From Dicaeum eximium (taxonomy: Eukaryota > Chordata > Aves > Passeriformes > Dicaeidae): DNA of 64,000 bases. The position numbers and the translations under genes were made by a program. The stretch is from NCBI GenBank assembly GCA_013396995.1, contig VWZP01010364.1:62001-126000 (forward strand), written 5' to 3'. This document shows, piece by piece, positions 54,301 to 64,000 of the stretch. Below the pieces are notes generated by a model, which was not told the DNA's origin, ran no database searches, and was given only the letters and a program-made list of their open reading frames with translations. Numbering within the stretch: the stretch's first letter is position 1; each line of letters starts with the position of its first letter.

Positions 54301-54671
54301 TAAATAAGTATTTTCCTTTTGTCAAAAAAATCTGTAAGAACCGCCCAAAATTAAAGAACCTCTCATTAAAAGGATTTCCTGACCAAGTTTATTTAACGTA
54401 ACCCATCAAAAAAGCTCGTAAGGCTTAACCTCGAGCCAGCCGTGGGTTTAACAAGCTTGTGATCTCCAACACAACATCTTTATACCCCTGTCTTGTATTT
54501 TACAAGCCCCTGTGTACACACAGAGCCTCCCCCCAGAGCTCTCCCGTCTTAATACCTGTGGATTTGGCACACTACCTAAAAGTGGTTAAAGACAAAACCT
54601 CCGCGTCTGGCCACACTAAACCCTCCTGAAACCGGAGCCGGTTCTGAGGCAGCCGAGGAGCGGCGGGGGCA

Positions 54672-54998
54672 CAGGGCTGGGGAGGGATCAGAGAAGGGAC
54701 TGGGGAAGGGACCGCGGAGGGCAGCCAGGAAGGGACCCGGGAAAGGGACAGGGGAAGGGACCTGACAAAGGGACACGGGAAAGAACTGAGGAAGGGACCG
54801 AGAGTTGGATCAGGGGAGGAGACCCAGGGAAGGGGCCGGAGAGGGGTCCGAGAAAAGGACCGGGGAGGAGAGTGAGAAGAGACCCTGACAGGGCCCGGAG
54901 AGGGGACTGGGCAGGGGACCCGGGGAGGAATCGGGGAAGGGACGCGGGAAGTGCCCATGGAAGGGCCCGGGGAGCGGCACCGGAGAGGGGCCCGTGCC
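54672..54998. repeat. Degenerate G-rich purine array
   Basis: About 20 imperfect copies of a 14-18 base motif built on GGGACCGGGGA or GGAAGGGAC. Purines dominate the plus strand; INSR sense is C-rich. Many G-runs of three or four could form quadruplexes on the plus (template) strand. Confidence 0.75.
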
Positions 54999-55015
54999 CT
55001 TCCCTGCCCCGGGCG

Positions 55016-55318
55016 NNNNNNNNNNNNNNNNNNNNNNNNNNNNNNNNNNNNNNNNNNNNNNNNNNNNNNNNNNNNNNNNNNNNNNNNNNNNNNNNNNNNN
55101 NNNNNNNNNNNNNNNNNNNNNNNNNNNNNNNNNNNNNNNNNNNNNNNNNNNNNNNNNNNNNNNNNNNNNNNNNNNNNNNNNNNNNNNNNNNNNNNNNNNN
55201 NNNNNNNNNNNNNNNNNNNNNNNNNNNNNNNNNNNNNNNNNNNNNNNNNNNNNNNNNNNNNNNNNNNNNNNNNNNNNNNNNNNNNNNNNNNNNNNNNNNN
55301 NNNNNNNNNNNNNNNNNN
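55016..55318. other. Assembly gap (303 N)
   Basis: Run of 303 unknown bases inside the GC-rich block. It probably hides all or part of INSR exon 1 and its donor site. Confidence 1.
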
Positions 55319-55430
55319 CTGCGAGCCGAGCGGGGCGGCCGCAAGAGGCGGCGCGGAGCGCGGGCACGGGACGGGACGGGCCGGGGGAGGAGCAGCGGCG
55401 GCGGCCGCGGCGGCATCCAGCCTCCCCTCA

Positions 55431-55500
55431 GCATCCACCCATCATCCGTCCGTCCGTCTGTCCGTCCATCCTTCCATCTGTCCGCCCACCCACCCATCCA
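55431..55500. repeat. CATC/CCGT tetranucleotide tract
   Basis: Degenerate 4-bp repeat (CATC, CGTC, CCAT, CCAC) next to the CpG block. Confidence 0.85.
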
Positions 55501-55667
55501 GGCCGCCCGTGAGCGCTGCTGGCGCTGCCCGAGGAGCCGCTGTGGCCTCGGTAGCGTTCAGCGAGTAAAAGGCAGGAGTTGAGCAGCCTCACCTCGCTGT
55601 GGGTTCAAATGGAAGGAGAGTAGGGTTAGGTTAGAGATTAGGGAAAATGGTTTTACTGGGAGGATGG

Positions 55668-55846
55668 GGAGGCCCTGGCACAGGGTGCCCAGAGCAGCTG
55701 TGGCTGCCCCTGGATCCCTGGCAGTGCCCAAGGCCAGGCTGGACAGGGCTTGGAGCAGCCTGGGACAGTGGGAGGTGTCCCTGCCATGGCAGGGGTAGAA
55801 CGAGAAGCCAAGAGCCCTTTCCAACCCAAACCATTCTGGGATTCTG
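55668..55846 (+). mobile_element. CR1 LINE 3' end, plus orientation
   Basis: GGCCCTGGCACAGGGTGCCC, CCAAGGCCAGGCTGGACAGG, TGTCCCTGCCATGGCAGGGG, ending CCCAAACCATTCTGGGATTC. Shows the family in its own sense direction. Confidence 0.92.
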
Positions 55847-57649
55847 TCTCACTGTCCCCAGTGCTGACAGCCCAGGTTGAGAGCAGGGCTCCTGCCCTGG
55901 CTGTGTCCGTGTCCTTCCTCCTCCTCTCGGAAAGGATGAATTGCCACAGAGCTGGACACAGCTTGGGATGAGCATACCGCCTGCCCCTGCCACTGCCACT
56001 GCTTTCAGTATCACAAAACCCAAAGAGCCATTGCAGATTTCTGGTTCTTTTTCCAGTGGGACTCACCATTTGGTGCCTTTTTTAATCATCTCTGTGCTTC
56101 ACTCGCGCTAAGCCATGACAGTACGTTTCCTGGCAACTTCCAGTAATTTTATCTGGCTCTTGCTTTCAGCCATTTCTGCGAGACAAATGAGTTATAAACT
56201 GCTGGAATAAAGCCCTTTTTAATTCCAAAATGCTTGGCAAATAGACATTCTTTAAAATTGTTATCCCACCATCTTTAGCTTACAACAGATCTCTCTCTTC
56301 TGCATGACATTAAGGGCCCCTGGGCTGGCCAGCTGGTCACTGTGCCTCATTGCCTTTGTCTGGACACTGAACTGCACTATGAGTTTACCCCATTTAAAAT
56401 ACTTTGCTTTTCCAGGTGAAGAATCACTGCAGCTGTCCCAGGGACAAGGCACAGTGTGAATGAGAGGAGGGCTCGTGAGTGAAATCACAGTTCTGCTGGT
56501 CTGATTCACCCCCTGACGTTGTTTGAGGTTTCCCTGTTGGACAGGGTAAGACTGGCAGCCTGATTCAACCAGCATAAGCAGGATTAGCTGGGATGGTACC
56601 TGTGCAACAATAACTACATCTTGGCTTTTGCAGACTATTTAAATGCTGAGATGAAAGGCTCTGCTTAAGTGGGGATGCTTTCTCTGTCATCAGCACAGCA
56701 GATGTGTGTCTGCACAGCACAGGAGCTGTTGATTCAACCCATTGGTGCATCAGAAGCACAGTCATGGGAAGGCTTTTCCCCCATTTCTGTCCTTTTTTCC
56801 CAAATCCACGCTGCTGCCTTGAGCTGAGAAGTGCAGAGAGACTCGGAACCCCACTCATTCTGGACTGCTTCAGGAAGTAAGGGCAGTTAAGGAATGGAAA
56901 TAAACAACAAAAGTATGTGTTCTCTGCTTGCAGATTAACCTGCTTTATGACTGTAGACTTTGCATAAAACAGACAGAGCCAAACATCACCTGGACAGCTC
57001 GGGCTGTGTGGAATTTAAACTGTGACTGTAACAGCAACCTGCTCTTGCTTACTCACTTATGTTCTCATTACCTTCCATGTAATAATGATATCAGCTTACA
57101 CATTGGCACCTGAGGATTAAAGGCTACAGATTTATTATCTTTCCTTAAAACACTATTTTTAGTTTCTAATTACTGATTAAGAAGATCAGGGTGCAACCTT
57201 TCCAGCATCTTTCCCATACATTCACTGCTACATATTCATCACGCTACAGTGCACTTGGTTTGCAATCAGATAAACCAACAGGAGCAATGTGGGCGCTTAG
57301 AAACTAAGCCAACACCTGCTTACTCTTTTTATTTTTTTTTCTAATAGCTGCAATGCAGGCTCTTCTTTAATTCCTGATTCAAGAAGCTACTAAATTCACC
57401 AGTTTGATATATTAAATATTAGCAACAGTCAAATTTATTTCTCTCCACTACACGTGTTTTATGGTTTAGTTAAAATAACTTGGAAATAAGCAGAGATAAG
57501 TGCTATGAACTGTGACAAATGCAGACCATGGGGGTTCAGATCTGAATCCTACTAAGAAAATAAGTACAGAGAGACTTGCAATAGCGTGTATCCATCTGTT
57601 TGACCTTACAAAGACTTATTTGTTTTGCTTTGATCCATTCTTTACTTAA

Positions 57650-57928
57650 ATCATGGAATGATTTGGGTTGGAAGGGGCTTTAGAGACCATCCCATCCCAC
57701 CCCTGCCATGGCAGGGACACCTCCCACTGTCCCAGGCTGCTCCAAGCCCTGTCCAGCCTGGCCTTGGGCACTGCCAGGGATCCAGGGGCAGCCACAGCTG
57801 CTCTGGGCACCCTGTGCCAGGACCTGCCCACCCTGACAGGAAGGAATTCTTTCCCAATATCCCATCCAGCCCTGCCCTCTGGCAGTGGAAGCCATTCCCT
57901 GTGTCCTGTCCCTCCATCCCTTGTCCAA
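57650..57928 (-). mobile_element. CR1 LINE 3' fragment
   Basis: ATCATGGAATGATTTGGGTT, CCATGGCAGGGACACCTCCC, GGGATCCAGGGGCAGCCACA, GGAAGCCATTCCCTGTGTCC. Confidence 0.92.
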
Positions 57929-60169
57929 AGTTTACTGCTTTGTCCTACAGATGCCTCCACATCAAACCAATCTAAGAGTACCAACTTCCCAACAGATCCC
58001 TCCTCCAGATCAGAACTGAAGTCCTTGGAAACCCATCCCTGGAGCAGGGATCACATTTACACAAACAGGTATGACTTTGTAAAGCAGCTTGAATGTTGCA
58101 GCAGTGACATCCTTATATTGTCACAAGTGTCTGTGGAGAGAGAACCCAGCTCAGCTCCCAAACACCAACACATGGAGCTTGCTGAAAGCTTCACACCTAG
58201 AAAACCAAATAACTCTTTTTCTCTATACACTGGAACACATGGGTGGGTTTTAGGCTGTGTGTCTTTAGCCATACAAATTAAAATTCCTCACTAATTAACC
58301 CGCCTGGGAATAGTCAAGGAAGACAAACTTTGTGCCCAAAAGGAGCTTTGGAGCAGTTGACTCACCAAGAAGGTTCATTGGTACCAATTCTGTTTTAACA
58401 ACTAAACTGCTTGGAAACCAGTTCAGGAGCCAAAGCCACAGAGCAGCCTGGAGGCTGAGCTGAGGTCAGAATTCCCACTTTCTGCTCAACCTGTTCACTG
58501 TGGCCTTCTCTTAATGACAATGGTCAACTGCCTGAATGAAGAGTTACCCCATGGCTCGGGTTGTTTTTATTGATTTGCCAGGCACTCTTTCCTGTTCACA
58601 TATTTCTCACTAGGCAATCTGCACGTTATGCAGCCTCCTGCCCTTTGAAGATGCAGCAGAGCTGCTGTTGAAGCCAACAAGAGCCAAGTCCCTGCATCAC
58701 TGGCAGGATGTTGCTGTGAAGGTTTACGGGATTGACTTCTCAGTGACCAAACCTAACGCTGAGAGCACAGGAGAGCTGACCTTGGAAAATTATCTCATCC
58801 TGTTTAGAGTCACACAAAACCCTTTGCCAAATCTCTTAATACAAAATATTTCACGTCATGGATTGACAGAGTTCCTTTCTTACCCTTCCTTCCGTCCACA
58901 CCAAATGCGATAAGTGACTTTTCTCAGTGAGAAGGCTCAGAGGATGGAGATCCGGTCACTTTATGTGCTAAGGACAGAAGTCTCAGCTTTTTACTGTTGA
59001 AACAGGAAACACTGTCAGATCCTTCTGGAGAATTCTATTGTTACATGAGCAAATAAAAATTTTGGCCAGGGTTAAAATGGCAGAGGGCATCTCTCTGCTA
59101 CATGCAGGTCAAAGACCCTAGAGATGAAGGATACAAATTCCAGCTCTTCATGGCCAACTACAGCACTGCCTCGTTTTAGCTCTTTTTTTGTCCAGTTTCT
59201 GGTTTTGTGCAGTTTGATTTTTGAGTGTCACAGAGACAGATGCAATATTCAACTTATTTTTAATTCCTTATCAGAATATTTTTGTTCTAATTCAGCATCA
59301 AGGTTTTCAACTTGAAAAAACCAAAGTAGTGTCAGCGTTCCCAACCTGGGTCTGGCGAGCAGGGCCCAGATGTGAGACAGCCAGACACATGTGGCCTTCA
59401 GCCTCCCGGGCCTCCTCACCCTCCATCCTTCCCTACAGCTTCTGCTGCTCACCTCAGGCAGCCCCAGGTGTGTTTTGCACAACCTGCTGCCAGGCTCCCT
59501 GTTCTCCATCAGCCACCATGTGCAGGGCAGTGGCCACAGCCGCGTCACTGCCCCCAGCACTGCCACCAGCTACACCAGTTCTGATCCACAGATCACCCCC
59601 AGCCCCTCCTTCTTTGGTTATTTCTGGACAATAATGCCTGTTTTTGTTGATCCAGAGTCTAATTTGGAGGGAGTGCTGGCGCTCTGGGCAGCACCAGGGG
59701 TTCACAAACCCTGGCTCTGTGCTCTGCGCTGCTCAGGGTTTGCGTTTTGGACGAGCCAGAACTCCCAGTTCCCGTTTGATAACCGGTTTGTTCTGTCGCT
59801 GGGAGACACACCCTCCCTCTGTAAATGTTACAAATCAGGCGTATCTGATCCATTATTCACTAACTGCTGCTGCTTCCCACTTCCAGCTCCTATTAGAGGG
59901 AGCGCTCATGCCAGAAATGTCACGGTGGCATCATGTGACAGGTGGTATTGATTTAGTGCCGTTGGGGTTTAATGTCACTCCCGTTCAGTGGGACACACGG
60001 CGAGTGCACACACATTCCCAGCAGTGGGGCAGGTCAGGACAGGAGCTCCCAGCCAGCCCCATGCCAGGCCCTGGGACTTGGGAATTACACCGGGAATTCT
60101 GCTGCAGACCGTGACATTTGAGTATCTGCTCTGAGCTGCTCTAGCACTGCCATTACAGCTTTTATGGTT

Positions 60170-60378
60170 CACAGAATCACAGAATGATTAGGGTTGGAAG
60201 GATCTTAAAAGCCCAGCCCATTCCACCCCCTGCCATAGGCAGGAACACCTTCCACCATCCCAGGCTGCTCCAAGCCCTGTCCAGCTGGGCCTTGGACACT
60301 TCCAGCAATGGGGCAGCCACAGCTACTCTGGGCACCCTGTGCCAGGGCCTGCCCACCCTCACAGGGAAGGATTTCTTT
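60170..60378 (-). mobile_element. CR1 LINE 3' fragment
   Basis: CACAGAATCACAGAATGATT, AGGGTTGGAAGGATCTTAAA, CACCATCCCAGGCTGCTCCA, GGGCACCCTGTGCCAGGGCC. Slightly more diverged than its relatives. Confidence 0.9.
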
Positions 60379-62574
60379 TGTAAAATAAACTAAATTGTAA
60401 CTATAAATCATAAATCATAAGACTCAATTCTGAGGTTTCATGGCAGGTTTACAGCAGACAATAAGAAGGGAGGTGACACTGGTATCAGTTGGGAGCAGAA
60501 CCCTGCTCTGCCCACTCCCTCCTTTTCACTCTTTACAGGATATTCCCTTCTGGCAGAACAGCTGCCAGTTTGGGGAAGCTGCTCACAGCCTCTCAAGTCT
60601 GATCCACAGAGTGCAAAGAAAACCCAAAGGAACATGTGCTCAAAATCTGGGACTGCCCAGCCACAGGAGCCATTGTATCCAGCGTTCTGCTCCTGCCATT
60701 CCTGCATCCTTCCAGCACATCCCATCTGGCTGTGACAGGACACTGCTGAACACTGAGTATTGTAACACAGAGTCTGTGCCACCAAGGGGTTTGCCAGAAA
60801 AGCTGAGACTGACCCAAGTCACAGCTGCTGCCAGACTCTGAATCGCTGCACCCACTGGCCTGATGTGACCCAAGCCTCCAAAAGGGTTTTGGTTTAATTT
60901 TCCTTGCTGTCTCAAAGCAGGTAGTCTGCCAAGAAGCCAAGCAAGGCCCAGCCCTGTGCCTGATAAACATCTCCCCATCTGGATTTCCCAAGCTTTTGGG
61001 AAAGTTAAGCAACTCTCACAGAAGGCCATCTCTATACATATTCTATACATATTATTTTATGGAGAGATGCACAGAGCTCTGCACCATGAAATGGAGCTGA
61101 GGGCTGGAGCAGCAGAGCATCCACCACCCCCCCCCAGGTCAGTCAAAAATAAAAACTGTCATTCAACTGGAAAATGTCACAAAGCCCTGAGTCATTGTTT
61201 ATTCTAAATAGCATCGGCTCCCATCTTCAAAGTGGTGTTGAATGACTCCAATTGCTAAATGAACTCAAGAGAAGCAAAGACAACAACCCAGCCTTTGTGT
61301 ACAGGGGTTGCTGAGGCAGTGGATCCGTTGGGCTGGGAGAAGGGAACATTCTTCCACCTGGGAGAGAAGCCCCAGGAAGCAGAGGCTCAGTGCTCAACGG
61401 CCGCTGGAGATAACAAAAAGTGTTACAGGGTTCACTCCTGGCCGTTCATTCAATAACAAATACCCATGAAATGGTCAAAAGTTAAGTGGTTTCTGAACTC
61501 ACTCTATGCAGGTTTCTTTATAAATCAGTATCTGTGACTTAGAGGAGTGGATGTTTTCTTGGAGATGAGCTATCACTAGCAGCTCCCTTTCATGTCTTTC
61601 CAATCAAAAATTTCCTAATTTACAAGTGCCAAAAAGTTATAGGCAACCCATTTTGCTGATAGCAAAATTCAGTTTTAAACTTGTCTGCAATGATGCACCA
61701 AATCTTTTGTAAATTAGGAAAAAATAATTTATTTCAAATAATAAAGAGGACAATGTTATGGACAATGAAGCATTTATGCTGCATCTCAAAATCTCACACA
61801 AAAACCATTCCAGCATCACATTCAGCCTCTAAGAGAAGAGCTCGGCATTGAAATGCCTGCAGGGAAAGTAGTGAACAATCAGAATTAAAAAATAATTTGG
61901 TGACACAGCATTCACTAATGAAGCATGGTGAAATGTCAAACGTTACATACAGATGAAGGAAAACAACTGGGAAAAGTAGAAATGTCCATAAATTGATTGC
62001 TACAACTATAAATTTCTCTAAATTCAAGGTAAGTAAAACAGAAAGAGTATATTGCAGATATCAGAGTAGCTGGAATTAAAAGCTGTACCTCATAATATAA
62101 CTATTAATTTGATAATCTGTGAGTGGCATACTACATGGCAAACATCATGTTAAACGAACATATATAATTTGTGTAAAAAATGTTAACTGTCTTCATTACC
62201 AGAGATGGGTTTGTACAGAAGAGAGCACAGCTCTGACACAGAGCCTGGTGCTTTGGGATGTGTTCAAAGCAAAGCTGGATGTTCCTAACAGCCCAGTTGT
62301 GACAAACAGCTCTTCCCCCACCCTCCCCTGTCCCGGGGCTGTTGGGATCAGCAGCCAGGCCTGGAACACCCCATGGTTTGGTTCCAGACCAAAGCACAGC
62401 CTGCTGCCCTCACCTCCTCCATGGGACACACCTGAGCACTGACCAGCAGGGATGCAGAAGGGTTTGCTGTCAGCTTATCACAAGCACCTACAGAGACTCT
62501 CAGGCTGTCACACAAACCCTGCTTTACTGCAGCCTCCAAGTTTTTCTAGCAGCAGCAGTGTTTTAAAAATATGA

Positions 62575-63485
62575 GTTTCTTTTTTCTCTGTTTTATTTCG
62601 GTGAACTCTCAAGACAACGCTTAACAGGAATAATTTGCTCAACAAGGAAGGCTGAGTATTTTTTAAATTACTATTTCCATCTTGAAGACACCACCTTCCT
62701 TTGCCCCCATCTCCCAGCACAAGCATGTTTGCACAGGTGAGGTCTGTGCCACCTGCAGCACTGTATGTACAGTTCCAAGGTGGCAGGGTCATGGTGTTTC
62801 CTTCATGCAACAGCATCAACACCACAATGAGAAGTGACAACATTTGCACGCACAAAAGGGAAGCAAACACTGCACAGAAAGCAACTCCAGTCCTGTAGTA
62901 ATCTAAACTGGAGAAGAGGGTAAAGTCTCAAGTCCCAAATACCCATCTGGGCAAAAGGTGAGCCTGAGAAGAGTTTTACCTGTTGATAATCTGAATCTGA
63001 GCCAGGCAAGCACCTGAACAGCAGAATTCTTTTTCTACACCTGCAGCTGTGTATGTACAGAACTGAAATTAAATATCCTGTTGGCAGCAAGCTCCTAGGT
63101 CATTACAAAAAGCTGTGAAGACAGGAAAGAGTGTAAGACTTCAACTGTTATTTAAATTTGTATTGACTAAACACCTTTTAGGAGTCACAACATTTGTCAC
63201 AAACACATTAAAAATGACTGTATTTATCCACTAAAGAACTTGTTAGCAGCTTAGTGTAAATTCTCATCCTTACCTCAGCTCTCCCTGCAAGAGGCAACAA
63301 CAGCCACCAAGTAAACAAGTCTGCAAGTGTGGAAAGCCTTGCTCAGGAAACCCTCCCCTGCCTGCACAGGGAGGAGATGCAAGGTAGGCCTTGCACGGCC
63401 TCTTTAAGGACACTGACTGTGACAGTTCTCACACCAGCTCAGCTTTCCCACTGCACTGCAGGCAGCTTTAAATAAAATTAAACAA
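62575..63485 (-). other. USE1: Probable USE1 3' UTR
   Basis: Sequence immediately after the USE1 stop on the minus strand, with no coding potential. The nearest AATAAA on this strand is at 62592-62597 (TTTATT on plus); another candidate is near 61728. No upstream alternative is seen, so the first is taken as the tentative end. The assignment is positional only. Confidence 0.35.
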
Positions 63486-63668
63486 TCATTTCAGTTTGGG
63501 GAAAATCCTGATGAAGAGAATCATGCTGATGAATATAAAACAAACTACAATTAGCATTATCCACAGCAGCCAGTTGACAGATTTCTTGGCGTGCTGTTCC
63601 AGGCGGTCGGATTCGTCCTTGAGCTTCTCGAAGTTCTGGTCTGCCATCCTGAGGGAGTGTGACAGTGT
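63486..63668 (-). CDS. USE1: USE1 last exon: SNARE motif end and tail anchor
   Basis: USE1 is the ER-resident SNARE that acts with STX18, BNIP1 and SEC22B in Golgi-to-ER retrograde fusion. This exon is 183 bp: 60 codons plus TGA at 63486-63488, with a CCACAG acceptor in phase 0. It encodes TLSHSLRMADQNFEKLKDES, DRLEQHAKKS, then a C-terminal tail anchor (VNWLLWIMLIVVCFIFISMI, LFIRIFPKLK). The near-identity with mammalian USE1 through the anchor makes the assignment firm. The ATG within it is an internal Met, not a start. Confidence 0.94.
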   Translation of the reverse strand, partial: TLSHSLRMADQNFEKLKDESDRLEQHAKKSVNWLLWIMLIVVCFIFISMILFIRIFPKLK

Positions 63669-63877
63669 CTGTGGAGCAAAGAGAGCAAACAGTGTCAGCC
63701 TCACAGCTGCCACGTCTGGCAGCTTCCTCCAACAGAGAAAAGGTTCCACTGCAGGCAGGCATTGCCCCCAGTCTCCCCACTCCAATCCCACCTGGAATCG
63801 AGCTACAGGATTTCACACATCAGCATTTGAACCTTGTGGGCTGCAAAACTGAGGGGCCACAGCTCAACATGTGCTAC

Positions 63878-64000
63878 CTGGTTGTCCTGTTTGATCACGT
63901 TCTGGGCAGCCAGAGTGTTGTTTTTGAGGCTGCGAGCCAAGCTGAGCATTTCCTCAGCCAGCTTCTCCTGCATGTCCTGGTGGTGCTGCAGCACAGCATC
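63878..64000 (-). CDS. USE1: USE1 penultimate exon, cut by the window edge
   Basis: 41 codons are visible in phase 0 to a GTAGCA donor: DAVLQHHQDMQEKLAEEMLS, LARSLKNNTLAAQNVIKQDN, Q. This is the central heptad part of the SNARE motif, and DNQ joins TLSHS in the next exon as in mammals. The exon and the rest of USE1 continue beyond base 64000. Confidence 0.93.

Larger units (their letters stand above)
47677..55015 (-). other. INSR intron 1 (5' end unresolved)
   Basis: At least 7.3 kb if exon 1 is in the gap. Contains a CR1 fragment (49900-50172), a CAAA tract (51323-51346) and, at the far end, a G-rich array (54672-54998). Stretches 47.7-49.9 and 50.2-54.6 kb show nothing I can name. Confidence 0.75.
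54640..55600 (-). promoter_or_regulatory. GC-rich, CpG-dense block at the INSR 5' end
   Basis: An abrupt change from AT-rich intron to sequence rich in CGG/GCC on both sides of the assembly gap (for example GGCGGCGGCCGCGGCGG near 55410). Mammalian and avian INSR promoters are TATA-less and CpG-rich, so position and composition fit the promoter and first exon. No start site or exon 1 can be fixed. Confidence 0.5.
55600..62574. other. Intergenic region between INSR and USE1
   Basis: About 7 kb. CR1 copies at 55668 (plus), 57650 and 60170 (minus). The remainder has short unsupported ORFs; a GC-rich patch at 59350-59620 has open frames on both strands but no recognisable protein. Confidence 0.7.

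Noticed and set aside
55319..55497. Candidate INSR exon 1 frames beside the gap
   Set aside because: The peptides are Pro/Arg/Ala-rich without a hydrophobic signal core, and the CGCAG next to the N run would be an acceptor, not the needed donor.
59391..59951. 186-codon plus-strand ORF between INSR and USE1
   Set aside because: Open frames on both strands in a GC-rich patch; no motif, and the downstream part loses any coding character.
1..64000. tRNA, rRNA, CRISPR arrays or bacterial-type operons
   Set aside because: None seen; the window is intron-rich vertebrate DNA.

Overview
The window is vertebrate nuclear DNA, most likely from a songbird. Three things point to a bird: many short 3' fragments of CR1 LINEs, two solo LTRs of avian endogenous-retrovirus type, and an intron-rich gene whose exons translate to a bird-like insulin receptor. 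The placement as a passerine rests on the CR1 subfamily as I recall it and is an inference.

Almost all of the window is one gene, the insulin receptor (INSR), on the minus strand. Twenty coding exons can be placed base by base, from exon 22 with the stop codon (5143-5497) up to exon 2 (47125-47676). Every exon has AG/GT borders, the reading phases join without a break, and no exon has an internal stop. Exons 2-22 give 1,327 codons plus a stop. Exon lengths equal the human ones as I remember them, except for exons 3, 4, 12, 13, 15 and 17, which differ by multiples of three. No counterpart of the alternatively spliced mammalian exon 11 is seen: exon 10 joins exon 12 in phase. Exon 1 (signal peptide) is not visible; it probably lies in or beside a 303-base assembly gap (55016-55318) within a GC-rich, CpG-rich block.

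Bases 1-5142 hold the INSR 3' UTR and/or downstream flank; the polyadenylation site could not be fixed. From about 55.6 to 62.6 kb is intergenic DNA with CR1 copies and no convincing gene. At the right edge the last two exons of USE1, an ER SNARE, lie on the minus strand (63486 to beyond 64000), so USE1 is upstream of INSR and the two are arranged head to tail.

The introns carry the accessory content: CR1 fragments (mostly in INSR sense orientation), a solo LTR beside the exon 3 donor (24028-24576), a second LTR nested in a CR1 in intron 18 (8120-8573), a 30-bp minisatellite in intron 2 (25111-25410), a 26-bp minisatellite and a 50-bp duplication in intron 13, and several microsatellites. I found no RNA genes, no CRISPR and no second protein-coding gene inside INSR. 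The best leads concern receptor evolution (exon 11, a five-residue juxtamembrane difference, the alpha-CT helix) and repeats placed very close to splice sites.
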